Origin: Mactromeris polynyma
Taxonomy: Eukaryota > Mollusca > Bivalvia > Venerida > Mactridae
Length of the DNA: 64,000 bases
Direction of reading: 5' to 3'
Assembly (NCBI GenBank): GCA_032209605.1
Contig: JASFXZ010000016.1
Coordinates: 15,128,001 to 15,192,000 of the forward strand
A program made the translations under genes and the position numbers. The notes beneath the pieces are model-generated. The model did not search any database and was not told the DNA's origin. It saw only the letters and a program-made list of their open reading frames with translations. Below, piece after piece: positions 13,204-24,777 of the stretch. How positions within the stretch are numbered: position 1 is the first letter of the stretch; the number at the start of each line of letters is the position of its first letter.

Positions 13204-13399
13204 TTACGGATATGAGTAGCATAAAGAAATAACTTGGTCGGTGAAACAGTGTTCACTCAATAACAGTGCTGTAGTTGCTGGTTGGCATGTTAAAATGTTC
13301 CGTAGTGCTAGGATAACATCAATATATAGTTCACAAACAATGTAATGGGATCGTGCGGTGTCCGCAATCTTCAGTATTGGCTCAATTAGCACACAGTTT
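13204..13399 (-). CDS. Terminal exon of the same unrecognised gene
   Basis: A strong TTCATTTTTCAG acceptor is followed by one base completing a Lys codon and then NCVLIEPILKIADTARSHYI, ending at a TAA (13,204-13,206). The hydrophobic, helix-rich pattern (LALRNILTCQPATTALLL) recalls ARM/HEAT-like repeats, but this is a guess. No AATAAA was seen close downstream. Phase agreement with 13,897-14,023 is the main support. Confidence 0.5.
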
Positions 13400-13896
13400 C
13401 TGAAAAATGAAATTATTTATATAAGTACGTACAAGACACTGCAATTGTAATGTTTTAAGGCTTTATTTACACGAATCTTCAAAACATCCAATACTCAACG
13501 ATTAAATGTTGACAGTAAAATTGTTTTTGACTGTAATAGCAGTGAAATCAAAACTATGTTGCTGAATGTTGTAATACAAACGTAAAAAAGAAGCACCAAC
13601 AACGTCAACCATGTAACAGATCATGAACAAAACATGTTCTTATTGTTTAGATATTATTTTGAAATGTCATGATCGGAATTGTACTGATGGAAATGATATA
13701 TTTAAAGGTATATTCAGTATTCACGACAGTGTTAAATACATTGCCACACACAAGTTGAAACTAAGCAACATCTGATTTATTGATTCCCCTCACCTCCAAC
13801 TGCTTTATCACTCGGTCAACGTATAGCTTGTACTACTCGTCACTGTAAATATGATAAAATATTATATGATTGTGATAATGTCCGTCAAGCACATAC

Positions 13897-14023
13897 TTCT
13901 GCATACAAAGAGCTTTTGTCAATAATGGCATAAACGTGGTTTGGTGCATTGCTTCTTTATTGTTTTCGTAGAACGCATAGGTCAAGTAACTTGAACAAAA
14001 GCATCCAGCGTAATACACACTTG
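13897..14023 (-). CDS. Penultimate exon of an unrecognised gene
   Basis: The open frame contains VYYAGCFCSSYLTYAFYENN and ends ALCMQ plus two bases before a GTATGTG donor at 13,896. The acceptor is uncertain (14,019 or 14,023) and has a weak pyrimidine tract. Phase 2 at the donor matches the next exon exactly. The residues look helical. The family is not recognised; the gene may be a stand-alone one or the 3' end of the coiled-coil/microexon gene on the same strand. Confidence 0.5.
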
Positions 14024-14209
14024 CTTAGAGAATTTAATTTTCAAAAGTATACATATAAACATTAGGATATGAGTGATTAAACCAAGTAAGGTCTGAGAGT
14101 GTTTTTACCATTTGCGTACACATGTATCTTATAGCTTCTTATGATATTGACAGACACGTGTTCTGAATTAAATATATATATTTATAATTTATATCAGAAG
14201 TTTTCTATA

Positions 14210-15762
14210 CTAACACGAAAAGAAAGTGTGCACTTTTATATTGGGCATAACTTTTTTGTTACAAAGTTTAGATATACGGATTTATCATCATGAGTGAAGA
14301 AAATAACCCTTTACACATTGCACCCATTTACCCTATATTAAGCGCATAGACGGCTTTCAAATTGACAGCAGGCTATTATGCAACTTTTCGCTCGTGCTAC
14401 CCGTGCAACGTGTGTACAGGTACAGGTTGACCCTGACCGATATCTTTACTTGTTATGCAATAATAAATCACAGTTCACTTTTGAATGTCACTCGTAAACA
14501 AGATGCCACGGCTTCAAGAAAACGAACGAATTCAGGCACTTCTGCAACTCGCAGCCGGCGTCAGCGTTGCTGACGTCGCTAGGCAGTTTAACTGCCATAG
14601 AAATACTATAATAAAACTCCGACGACGTTACCATCAGAATGGAAGCGTTAGAGATCGTCCACGATCCGGTAGACCGAAGGTGACAACGGCACGTCAGGAT
14701 AGACATATGACGTTGACGCACTTACGTCATCGGTTCAAAACCGCTACAAGCACTGCGCGAGAGCTTGGTGTATGTAGGGATACGGTTCTAAACCGACTGC
14801 GGGCCAACGCAAACCCGTTAAGGGCTAGGAGGCCTTATGTAGGCCAGATCCTTAATAACAGACACCGTGCTCTCAGACTGGTCTGGGCCCGCCGTCATCT
14901 CCGTTGGAACCGTGCCATGTGGTCTAGGGTGCTCTTTAGTGATGAGTCGCGATTAAACCTTAGCACTGCTGACGGTAGAGTTCGGGTATTTAGACGTAAA
15001 GGGGAACGTTTTGACCAGAACTGTTTATTAGAGCGAGATCGTTTTGGAGGGGGTAGTGTAATGGTCTGGGGAGGTCTTATGGACGGTAGGAAAACATACC
15101 TTGTTGTTATTCATGGTAATTTAAATGCCCAAGGTTATGTTGACCAAGTTTTACGCCCAGTTGTTATTCCTTTCCTACAACAGAACCTTGGTTGTTTAAT
15201 GCATGATAACGCAAGGCCACATACTGCTATACTTACCAGGAATTATCTCGCTAGAAATAACGTTAACGTCTTACCTTGGCCGGCTTGCTCTCCCGACATG
15301 AATCCCATTGAACATTTATGGGATTTGCTTGGTCGGAGAGCAAGGAAAAACCATGTTATCAACAATATCAATGACTTGTGTGCAGCCTTAGTTCATGAAT
15401 GGAACGCCATTCCCGCCGACGTCATAAGACGTTACGTCAGGTCCATGCGATCTAGAATACTTGCGTTGATCCGTAGACGAGGAGGCCACAACAGATACTG
15501 ATTAATTGTCACGTAACTTGACAAATATCCGAAGGCAAAAAAGCAGTTACAAAACATTACAAATCTGCAACTTTTACTTTTCACCCCTACGCTATTCACA
15601 CGTAAAACAATGTTCTGATAATTATCAAATTTCACTTAAAAGTAAAACATCGTGTTGCCAATACATTTTTGCACATTTTGATACCAAATTTGCCAATATT
15701 TTGCTTCTATAAGTATAAAAAAATTCCGTCTAACCAAGTGCACACTTTCTTTTTCGTTTCAG
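14210..15762 (+). mobile_element. Complete Tc1-type transposon
   Basis: TA flanks (14,208-14,209 and 15,763-15,764) enclose imperfect inverted ends of about 26 bp sharing gaaagtgtgcactt. A single intact transposase ORF fills the centre. The length, 1,553 bp, is normal for Tc1 elements. It lies in unannotated sequence upstream (minus-strand sense) of the two exons at 13.2-14.0 kb. Confidence 0.88.
14485..15501 (+). CDS. Tc1/mariner transposase (338 aa), intact
   Basis: It encodes a cut-and-paste transposase acting on its own inverted ends. An N-terminal paired-type helix-turn-helix is seen (ERIQALLQLAAGVSVADVAR, then NTIIKLRRRY), followed by the GRPKVTT hinge. The catalytic DDE core shows FSDES (first Asp), MHDNARPH (second Asp) and PDMNPIEHLWD (Glu). 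The spacing between the second Asp and the Glu fits the DD34E of Tc1 elements. Length is typical and no frameshift or stop interrupts it, so it may be or recently have been active. The ATG at 14,485 could be replaced by the Met at 14,503 (MPRLQE). Confidence 0.93.
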   Translation: MSLVNKMPRLQENERIQALLQLAAGVSVADVARQFNCHRNTIIKLRRRYHQNGSVRDRPRSGRPKVTTARQDRHMTLTHLRHRFKTATSTARELGVCRDTVLNRLRANANPLRARRPYVGQILNNRHRALRLVWARRHLRWNRAMWSRVLFSDESRLNLSTADGRVRVFRRKGERFDQNCLLERDRFGGGSVMVWGGLMDGRKTYLVVIHGNLNAQGYVDQVLRPVVIPFLQQNLGCLMHDNARPHTAILTRNYLARNNVNVLPWPACSPDMNPIEHLWDLLGRRARKNHVINNINDLCAALVHEWNAIPADVIRRYVRSMRSRILALIRRRGGHNRY

Positions 15763-16109
15763 TATATATATTTTTTGTGAGACTAGGCCACTCGATACAT
15801 GCATCTGTTACGGTCATATTCGAACTATTAAATTGTTTTCTCGTCTAAACTAGAAACAGTGTTTTGATGAGCTTGGCATAATGCCAACATCAAATTTTCT
15901 TATGGTGTAATTGGTTGTTTGTGATGGTTATTTAATTGCCCTCCATTGTTATTTATATAATAAACAATGCAAATTATCGTTATTGTACCATATTGTGCAT
16001 ATTATGACTTACACGTAATTACTACCGTTTCTTACATTCATTATTAATAATGCATGTATTAGTAGCGAGCAAAATGGATTAGTGATACATAACTTTGCTT
16101 ATACGAAAA

Positions 16110-16400
16110 GAGAGAGAATACGTAGCTACAGGAAACGCCACATACAGAAGACAGTGCCTCCCCACGCAGACCTCCGGGAAAACAACAATCCATAAAACAC
16201 AAGGCACTTAAGCAGGTTAAAGGGTACATATGCTAAGGAATAGAGGCACAGTGTATGGCCTGACAGACCATAAGGAATAACTAGGATAATCAAAGTGGAC
16301 AGTGAAGGAGGGGGGGACCAATGGAAAAGATCGCAGGACAACTCAAGACAGTCGGCAGCAATAGGCCGAAACCGGGCGGGAAACAAGATCACTTAAAATT
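16110..16400 (-). repeat. Same interspersed repeat family, inverted copy
   Basis: It contains acgcagacctccgggaaaac and ggaaacgccacatacagaag, the reverse complement of the family's right end. The 88-residue minus-strand ORF here is repeat sequence, not a gene. Confidence 0.55.
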
Positions 16401-16964
16401 ACATATTCACTAATGGTAGTTTAATATATGCTTCACACTGAAAAGCTCAATGTTGTGCGCGAAAGTATAATAAGTTCAAATTACAAGTCCAGCTACTCAT
16501 ACATGTCATCTGATCATTAGTTAACATATTGCACATCGAGTAACTCGAATTGTGGACACTTTAACGTTCCTATCAATATAAGGTACCACTTAAATGTTGT
16601 GAAATATAATTATTCCAATTAATATACGTGATAAATAAATAAATATATATATATTACAATTATTCATTACTTATTCTGCAGTATGCAACTAAAGTGAACA
16701 CGTGTATCAATTATATATTTGTAACAAAATATTGCATTGTTAAATATTTAAACTACAATGTATAAATATGCCAACGTAACTAAAGCATATCAAAATGAAA
16801 ACAAATCACGAATTATCCAATTATTTTCGAATTTTAAGAGGCTACAATGTACAAGAGGGAAAATAAATGTAACACAACGCATACAATATAAATTCAAATA
16901 CTATCTCTCTATTATAAACGTGACGAAAACTGACAACTATTGTATTTTGGTCATTATTTGTTAT

Positions 16965-17091
16965 GTTTATTTTCATAAAAATGATTAAAAAGAAGATATT
17001 TAATACCTATGTCTATAATTTAACCGTATGTACAAAGACAATGACACAAACTGTATCTTATAAAGGGAGCACGTCCTCGATTGACGATAAT
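16965..17091. repeat. Left part of a split 843-type unit
   Basis: The text from tttcataaaaatg to gtcctcgattgacgataat matches the corresponding stretch of the array units. It stops abruptly where the 2-kb TIR element begins and resumes after 19,116, so the element landed inside a repeat unit. Confidence 0.6.
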
Positions 17092-17534
17092 GCCCCGGTC
17101 ACACATTCACGGATCGGACGCCGGATTAGCCACGGATACGATCCGGCATCATTCGTGGCAATCTGTAGTGGTCTGTAGCTGTCCGTATTGTATTCCCCAC
17201 GGATCAGACAACCGTAGTACATCCTTACTGATCCGTATTAGAACGTACTAATCCGTTGTAGTCCGTAATAAACCGTACTTATTCGTAGTACATCCCCGGA
17301 CTCAAGTCGCCAAGGATCGGTACGGTTAGTTACGGTGAACTACGTACTTGTACGGTTACATCACGGATTAGCCAAGGATACAATACGGTTTGTTACGAAT
17401 TTGTCAGGGATCAGCACGATCGCGCTACGTTCTATTAGGGATAGGTAGGGATTAACAAGGTTTATCAAGGATTCCTACGGGTTACTGCGTGACTTTACGG
17501 CATAATACGGCTTACTACGGTCCAATACAGTTTA

Positions 17535-17967
17535 TTACGGATTATGTGCTGGCTGCACACGCTTAGAGCGCCCATTGAAGGTGTTAACCAAGCGTAGAGA
17601 CTCCGCCTGGAACTCGGACCACAGAGAGTCGCCAATATCCGGAATTGCAGCACCCAAACCACTGTGCCCACTGGTGCCGCTCTGCTGCTCTAGGGTCTGT
17701 GGGCATTGACATGTGCTTGAACAGCTTCCCCTGCATCTGACTAGACTGCTGAATGCGTTCGTCCAAGCGCTGGAGAAAGGTAGTGGAGTCCTCTCTGCTG
17801 GGCTTCCATTTCCTCTTGGCGGCGGCTGATGTGTCTGTCTCCCAACTGGCGGAGGACATTGCGGGTGATGAGGCCGGGAGCTTGTCCTCTCCAACTTCTT
17901 CCTCCTCGTCACTGTCCTGGGAGTCCTGCATATGCTCTGGGTGTTTCTCCCGGTTTTTGGACATGAG
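17535..17967 (-). pseudogene. Transposon accessory ORF, exon 2 with frameshift
   Basis: After a CTGCTTCCAG acceptor the frame reads LMSKNREKHPEHMQDSQ, an acidic stretch DSDEEEEVGED, then ERHQWAQWFG. An apparent one-base G insertion near 17,656 throws it out of frame. The natural continuation, DIGDSLWSEFQAESLRLVN to the end at 17,535, lies in the other frame. Its partner domain and role are unknown. Confidence 0.55.
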
Positions 17968-18549
17968 CTGGAAGCAGAAGAAAGAGAACACAATTTGCGA
18001 TAGTTTTTATTCCAAACACGTTCAATTTGAAGTTTCAATTTTAAATTTGCGATCGGCATCGCGCAAATTTTTAATTTAACCCCTCTTTAAACAAATATGT
18101 ATGGTAAGGCGCGCATGCCAATAGAACGTCTTGAAATTTACAATATAGAATGTATGGGGGAAACTAGTATTCAATACACATAGAAAAAATCAATATTCTC
18201 TGATAAATGTTTAGTAAAATACAATTGCTTTTACAAACGGAACAAACATTTTACACGTCCTTTACAACCACACTTGTATTTTACTAGTAACTAAAATAAA
18301 TATTGTGAAATTTGCTACCCTCATATTTTTTACAAAGAAATAAGTTAATTCACCTCCACATCCCTCACTACCCAAATCCACCCCAACCCATCCCCACACA
18401 CCTTAAAATTTCGAATTTTGAAAACCCCAACCCAAGGAAAAGACCAAAAATATCACTGAAGGTGATGAATACCCCCAGACGCCGCACTATATAGCCCCCA
18501 AATACTTCGTATCTGGGGTTATAATAAGAAACACATTAAGATAACTTAC

Positions 18550-18708
18550 ATCAACTCCAGCCCGACTGGGTATCCTATAGATGTGTCTTGAGAGGAAGGA
18601 GAGCTTCTCCAGAATCCACTTATAGTCAGACCGTGACTGTGTGGTTGTCTTGGCCTTGACCCCATTTGCTGGACGCTTGACTGCTGCTCCTCTCTTTCGT
18701 GGTGGCAT
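18550..18708 (-). pseudogene. Transposon accessory ORF, exon 1
   Basis: ATG at 18,708; 53 codons start MPPRKRGAAVKRPANGVKAK, a basic N-terminus, and contain SDYKWILEKLSFLSRHI, which recalls MADF/SANT-like accessory proteins of DNA transposons. It ends phase 0 at a GTAAGT donor and joins the exon at 17,967 in frame. Labelled pseudogene because exon 2 is frameshifted. Confidence 0.5.
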
Positions 18709-19115
18709 TTTGAAGTTGTGGAATGAATACGCGAGCGCGGGAGTTTATGTATACGGATTGCTTATCGTGGCAGGTCCGTGGCGTTCCGTGAGAGTCCGTA
18801 CTTATCCGTGCCAGACCGTTCTAATTCGTGCTAAACCGTACTAAAATCGTAGCGAACCGTTGTTAATCCGCAGTGCATACGCCGTGACACGTACGTGTCA
18901 TTCCGTACTAAACCGTACCGAACCGTAGCAATCCGTATCACTCCCCGTTGTCAACTAGCCCATTTTCTGCATTATCATTGGTTGATCCGTCAAAACACGT
19001 AGTCAAACCGTGGTGCATCCGTAGCGGACCACGGATATAGTCTTTTCCGGTGTCATCCGTGAGTTTCTATCCGTAGTGGATCCGGCAAGACGATCCGTGA
19101 CTGTGTGACCGGGGC

Positions 19116-19390
19116 ATGCAACTCGTATATACTTATTCTTGTGAAACAAGTAAGTAGTGTCGTAAAGGACTAACTATAGAAATACATCAATGTTTCAGAA
19201 TAATACATCATGCAGGTTGTATCAATACAATATACAAAACATGCTCAATCATTTATTAAGTTTTCTTTGAAGACCAGCAGACATGATTGATAATTTAATT
19301 GAATTTTTTGCAACGAGAACAGCATAACATGACTCTTTCCTGTACATGTGACCATTATGTACAGGAACGGACACTGACACAAATACATTT
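19116..19390. repeat. Right part of the split unit plus a deleted unit remnant
   Basis: It resumes with sequence like the unit segment around aagtagtgtcg and atcaatgtttcagaataata. It then jumps to a segment with gaccagcagacatgattga, which in complete units lies several hundred bp further on. It lacks the 9-nt slot. Confidence 0.5.
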
Positions 19391-19734
19391 GAATCAATAT
19401 GTGTAATGTTTCATAAAAATGATAAGGAAGAAGATATATAATACAAAGGCCTATAGTTTAAGGCCATGTACAAAAGCATTGACACAAACTGTATTTTAAA
19501 AATGGAAGATGTCCTCTACTGGCCATAATATACTAACAAATGTACTTGTCAAACGAGTCAGTAATGTCATAAATGTACATTTAATCATATATCAATGTTT
19601 CACTATAATATAATTATAAATAACGCAGTAAAACTTTAAAGGGGTTAAGGAAAAACACCATGTCTTTCTAAGTAATGGGCGCCTCGAAAAGAGGATGGTT
19701 GAAGACATATTTGTTTAAATAAATTGATACTTAC

Positions 19735-19743
19735 CTCAAACTT
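19735..19743 (-). pseudogene. Slot of unit 1, acceptor altered
   Basis: The slot reads AAGTTTGAG before an intact GTAAGTATC, but the preceding CAG is CAT. A new AAG could give a 6-nt exon, TTTGAG. It is probably decayed or shortened. Confidence 0.3.
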
Positions 19744-20581
19744 ATGAAATAATACAAAATAAAGGGAAATGAAATAATACAAAAACAGATAAAGTAGTTA
19801 TTACATTCACACACTTCGATATAGAACAAACTTGCATATTTTATTTTTCGAAGGCATGAATCGTAATGGATGTTTTAATTCAATATACAAAAACATTTTG
19901 TATTTCGTTCTCTATATTATTATCGTTTCAATTTTATAGGACCAACAGACGTGATTCAATGTTTCAATATGCAGTCCAATTCATTACATCCAGACAGCCT
20001 CGATACAAATTCCAATTGGCTATCGAGTACCAAATCTTATATGTACATAAACAATAGAAATTATAGTACTGAAACTAACTAGACAGAATGATCATTTTAA
20101 TAAAATATGAAGGGTTTGGGTTAATTTATATACATTATATTCAGTGAACCCTACCAGTGCATTGGTTTGAGAAATATCTCTGTCCTATGCATGTGACTAT
20201 TACTAACAGAAACGGATACTTATACCAACTGTATTTTAACCATTATTTTTCAATGTTTCATTTCATAAAAAGGTTAAGGAAGAAGATATATCATACATAT
20301 GCCTATAATTTCTCGCCATGTTCAATAGCATTTACATAAAATGTATCTCATAAAAGGGAAGATGTCCTCTATTGTCCATAAGATACTAACATATATGTAC
20401 TTGTCAATCGAGTTAGTGTTGTACTAATTGTACAATTAATTATATATCAATGTTTCAGAATAATAAATAATGCAGTGAAACTTTAAAGGGGTTCAGGGAA
20501 AACACCATGTCTTTCTAAGTAATGGGCGCCTCGAAAAGAGGATTGTTGAAGACGTATTTGTTTAAATAAATTGATACTTAC

Positions 20582-20591
20582 GTCGGTGTCT
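20582..20591 (-). CDS. Candidate microexon, unit 2 (10 nt)
   Basis: The minus strand reads AGACACCGAC between intact splice motifs. Ten nt would shift the frame; using the next AG would leave 8 nt. It may be a non-functional or skipped member. Confidence 0.3.
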
Positions 20592-21421
20592 CTGAAATAA
20601 TACAAAATAAAGACAAATGAAATAATACAAAAACAGATAAAGTAGTTATTACATTCACACACTTTGATATAGAACAAAGTTGCACATTTTATTTTTCGAA
20701 GGCATGAATCGTAATGGCTGTTTTAATTCAATATACAAAAACATTTTGTATTTCGTTCTCTATATTATTATCGTTTTAATTTTACAGGACCAACAGACGT
20801 GATTCAATGTTTCCATATGCAGTCCAATTCATTACATCCAGACAGCCTCGATACAAATTCAAATTGGCTATCGAGTACCAAATGGCATATGTACATAAAC
20901 CATATAAATTGTAGTACTGACACTAACTAGATAGAATGATCATGTATATAAAAAATAAACATTTAGTGTACACTGTATATTTAGTGCAACCTACCAGTGT
21001 AGTGGTTTGAGAAATATCTCTGTCCAGTACATGTGACTATTATTAACAGAAACAGATACTGATACCAACTGTATTTTAACCATTATTTTTCAATGTATCA
21101 TTTCATAAAAAGGTTAAGGAAGAAGATATATCATACATATGCCTATAATTTCTCGTCATGTTCAATAGCATTTACATAAAATGTTTGTCATAAAAGGGAA
21201 GATGTCCTCTATTGTCCATAAGATACTAACATATATGTACTTGTCAATCGAGTTAGTGTTGTCCTAATTGTACAATTAATCATATATCAATGTTTCAGAA
21301 TGATAAATAATGCAGTGAAACTTTAAAGGGGTTCAGGGAAAACACCATCTCTTTCTATGTAATGGGCGCCTCGAAAAGAGGATGGTTGAAGACGTATTTG
21401 TTTAAATAATTTGATACTTAC

Positions 21422-21430
21422 GACATCGAT
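21422..21430 (-). CDS. Candidate 9-nt microexon, unit 3
   Basis: The minus strand reads ATCGATGTC (Ile-Asp-Val in phase 0), with both splice motifs intact. Confidence 0.45.
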
Positions 21431-22269
21431 CTGAAATAATACAAAACAAAGAGAAATAAAAATAATACAAAAACAGATAAAGTAGTTTTTACATTCACAC
21501 ACTTTGATATAGAACAAACTTGCATATTTTATTTTTCGAAGGCATGAATCGTAATGGATGTTTTAATTTGATATACAAAAATATTTTGTATTTCGTTCTC
21601 TATAGTATTATCGTTTCAATTTTATAGGACCAACAGACGTAATTCTATGTTTCAATATGCAGTCCAATTCATTACATCCAGACAGCCTCGATACAAATTC
21701 AAATTAGCTATCGAGTACCAAATGTTATATGTACATAAACAATAGAAATTGTAGTACTGGCACTAACTAGATAGAATGATCATGTTAATAAAAAATAAAC
21801 AGTTTGTGTATATGTATACACTGTATATTCAGTGCAACCTACCAGTGTAGTGGTTTGAGAAATATCTCTGTACTATACATGTGACTATTTTTAACAGAAA
21901 CGGATACTGATACCAACTGTATTTTAACCATTAGTTTTAATGTTTCATTTCATAAAAAGGTTAAGGAAGAAGATATATCATACATATGCCTATAATTTCT
22001 CGCCATGTACAATAGCATTTACATAAAATGTATGTCATAAAAGGCAAGATGTCCTCTACTTTCCATAAGATACTAACATATATGTACTTGTCAATCGAGT
22101 TAGTATTTGTCCTAAATGTACAATTAATCATATATCAATGTTTCAGAATAATAAATAACGCGATAAAACTTTAAAGGTGTTCAGGCAAAACACGATGTTT
22201 TTGTAAGTAATGGGCGCCTCGAAAAGAGGATGGTTGAAGACGTATTTGTTTAAATAATTTGATACTTAC

Positions 22270-22278
22270 AATTCCCGT
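22270..22278 (-). CDS. Candidate 9-nt microexon, unit 4
   Basis: The minus strand reads ACGGGAATT (Thr-Gly-Ile in phase 0), with both splice motifs intact. Confidence 0.45.
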
Positions 22279-23115
22279 CTGAAATAATACAAAAGAAAGA
22301 CAAATGAAATAATACAAAAAGCAGATAAAGTAGTTATTACATTAACACACCTTGATATAGAACAAACTTGCACATTTTATTTTTCGAAGGCATGAATCGT
22401 AATGGATGTTTTAATTCAATATACAAAAACATTTTGTATTTCGTTCTCTATATTATTATCGTTTCAATTTTATAGGACCAACAGACGTGATTCAATGTTT
22501 CAATATGCAGTCCAATTCATTACATCCAGACAGCCTCGATACAAATTCAAATTGGCTATCGAGTACCAAATGTTATATGTACATATACAATATAAATTAT
22601 AGTACTGACACTAACTAGACAGAATTATCATTTTAATAAAATATGAACAGTTTGTGTAAATGTATACACTGTATATTCAGTGCAACCTACCAGTGTATTG
22701 GTTTGAGAAATATCTCTGTCCAGTACATGTGACTATTATTAACAGAAACGGATACTGATACCAACTGTATTCTAACCATTATTTTCAATGTTTCATTTCA
22801 TAAAAAAGTTAGGAAGAAGATATATCATACATATGCCTATAATTTCTCGTCATGTTCAATAGCATTTACATAAAATGTATGTCATAAAAGGGAAGATGTC
22901 CTCTACTTTCCATAAGATACTAACATATATGTACTTGTCAATCGAGTTAGTATTGTCCTAAATGTACAATCAATCATATATCAATGTTTCAGAATAATAA
23001 ATAACGCGATAAAACGTTGAAGGGGTTCAGGGAAAACACCGTGTCTTTCTAAGTAATGGGCGCCTCGAAAAGAGGATGGTTGAAGACGTATTTGTTTAAA
23101 TAATTTGATACTAAC

Positions 23116-23124
23116 AAGTTCGGT
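23116..23124 (-). CDS. Candidate 9-nt microexon, unit 5
   Basis: The minus strand reads ACCGAACTT (Thr-Glu-Leu in phase 0). The acceptor is intact; the donor is GTTAGT, a weaker variant of the GTAAGT in other units. Confidence 0.4.
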
Positions 23125-23960
23125 CTGAAATAATACCAAATAAAGACAAATGAAATAATACAAAAACAGATCAAGTAGTTATTACATTCACACACTTCGA
23201 TATAGAACAAACTTGCACATTTTATTTTTCGAAGGCATGAATCGTAATGGATGTTTCAATTTGATATACAAAAATATTTTGTATTTCGTTCTCTATATTA
23301 TTATCGTTTCAATTTTATAGGACCAACATACGTGATTCAATGTTTCAATATGCAGTCCAATTCATTACATCCAGACAGCCTCGATACAAATTCAAATTAG
23401 CTATCGAGTACCAAATGTTATATGTACATAAACAATATAAATTGTAGTACTGACACTAACTAGATAGAATGATCATGTTAATAAAAAATAAACAGTTTGT
23501 GTAAATGTATACACTGTATATTCAGTGCAACCTACCAGTGTAGTGGTTTGAGAAATATCTCTGTCCTATACATGTGACTATTTTCACAGAAACGGATACT
23601 TATACCAACTGTATTTTAACCATTATTTTTAATGTTTCATTTCATAAAAAGGTTAAGGAAGAAGATATATCATGCATATGCCTATAATTTCTCGCCATGT
23701 TCAATAGAATTTACATAAAATGTATGCCATAAAAGGGAAGATGTCCTCTACTTTCCATAAGATACTAACATATATGTACTTGTCAATCGAGTTAGTGTTG
23801 TCCTAATTGTACAATTAATCATATATCAATGTTTCAGAATAATAAATAATGCAGTGAAACTTTAAAGGGGTTCAGGGAAAACACCATCTCTTTCTATGTA
23901 ATGGGCGCCTCGAAAAGAGGATGGTTGAAGACGTATTTGTTTAAATAATTTGATACTTAC

Positions 23961-23969
23961 GACATCGAT
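23961..23969 (-). CDS. Candidate 9-nt microexon, unit 6
   Basis: The minus strand reads ATCGATGTC (Ile-Asp-Val in phase 0), with both splice motifs intact. It is identical to unit 3, from which the unit was duplicated. Confidence 0.45.
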
Positions 23970-24768
23970 CTGAAATAATACAAAACAAAGAGAAATAAAA
24001 ATAATACAAAAACAGATAAAGTAGTTTTTACATTCACACACTTTGATATAGAACAAACTTGCATATTTTATTTTTCGAAGCCATGAATCGTAATGGATGT
24101 TTTAATTTAATATACAAAAATATTTTGTATTTCGTTCTCTATAGTATTATCGTTTCAATTTTATAGGACCAACAGACGTAATTCTATGTTTCAATATGCA
24201 GTCCAATTCATTACATCCAGACAGCCTCGATACAAATTCAAATTAGCTATCGAGTACCAAATGTTATATGTACATAAACAATAGAAATTGTAGTACTGGC
24301 TCTAACTAGATAGAATGATCATGTTAATAAAAAATAAACAGTTTGTGTATATGTATACACTGTATATTCAGTGCAACCTACCAGTGTAGTGGTTTGAGAA
24401 ATATCTCTGTACTATACATGTGACTATTTTTAACAGAAACGGATACTGATACCAACTGTATTTTAACCATTATTTTTAATGTTTCATTTCATAAAAAGGT
24501 TAAGGAAGAAGATATATCATACATATGCCTATACATAAAAGGCAAGATGTCCTCTACTTTCCATAAGATACTAACATATATGTACTTGTCAATCGAGTTA
24601 GTATTTGTCCTAAATGTACAATTAATCATATATCAATGTTTCAGAATAATAAATAACGCGATAAAACTTTAAAGGTGTTCAGGCAAAACACGATGTTTTT
24701 GTAAGTAATGGGCGCCTCGAAAAGAGGATGGTTGAAGACGTATTTGTTTAAATAATTTGATACTTACA

Positions 24769-24777
24769 ATTCCCGCC
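24769..24777 (-). CDS. Candidate 9-nt microexon, unit 7
   Basis: The minus strand reads GCGGGAATT between TATTATTTCAG and GTAAGTATC; in phase 0 this is Ala-Gly-Ile. It differs by one base from unit 4, its higher-order duplicate. Same strand and compatible phase as the coiled-coil exons upstream; there is no transcript evidence. Confidence 0.45.

Larger units (their letters stand above)
17092..19115 (-). mobile_element. 2-kb DNA transposon with long inverted ends made of short repeats
   Basis: The ends are inverted (GCCCCGGTCACACA at 17,092; reverse complement ending at 19,115), flanked by AT on both sides as a possible 2-bp target duplication. About 440 bp at the left and 380 bp at the right consist of degenerate short repeats around ccgta, with variants such as acggatta and ccgtacta. 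The interior carries a two-exon accessory ORF on the minus strand but no recognisable transposase, so it is probably non-autonomous. The superfamily is not assigned; PIF/Harbinger-like and ISL2EU-like elements are candidates by organisation only. Confidence 0.75.
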
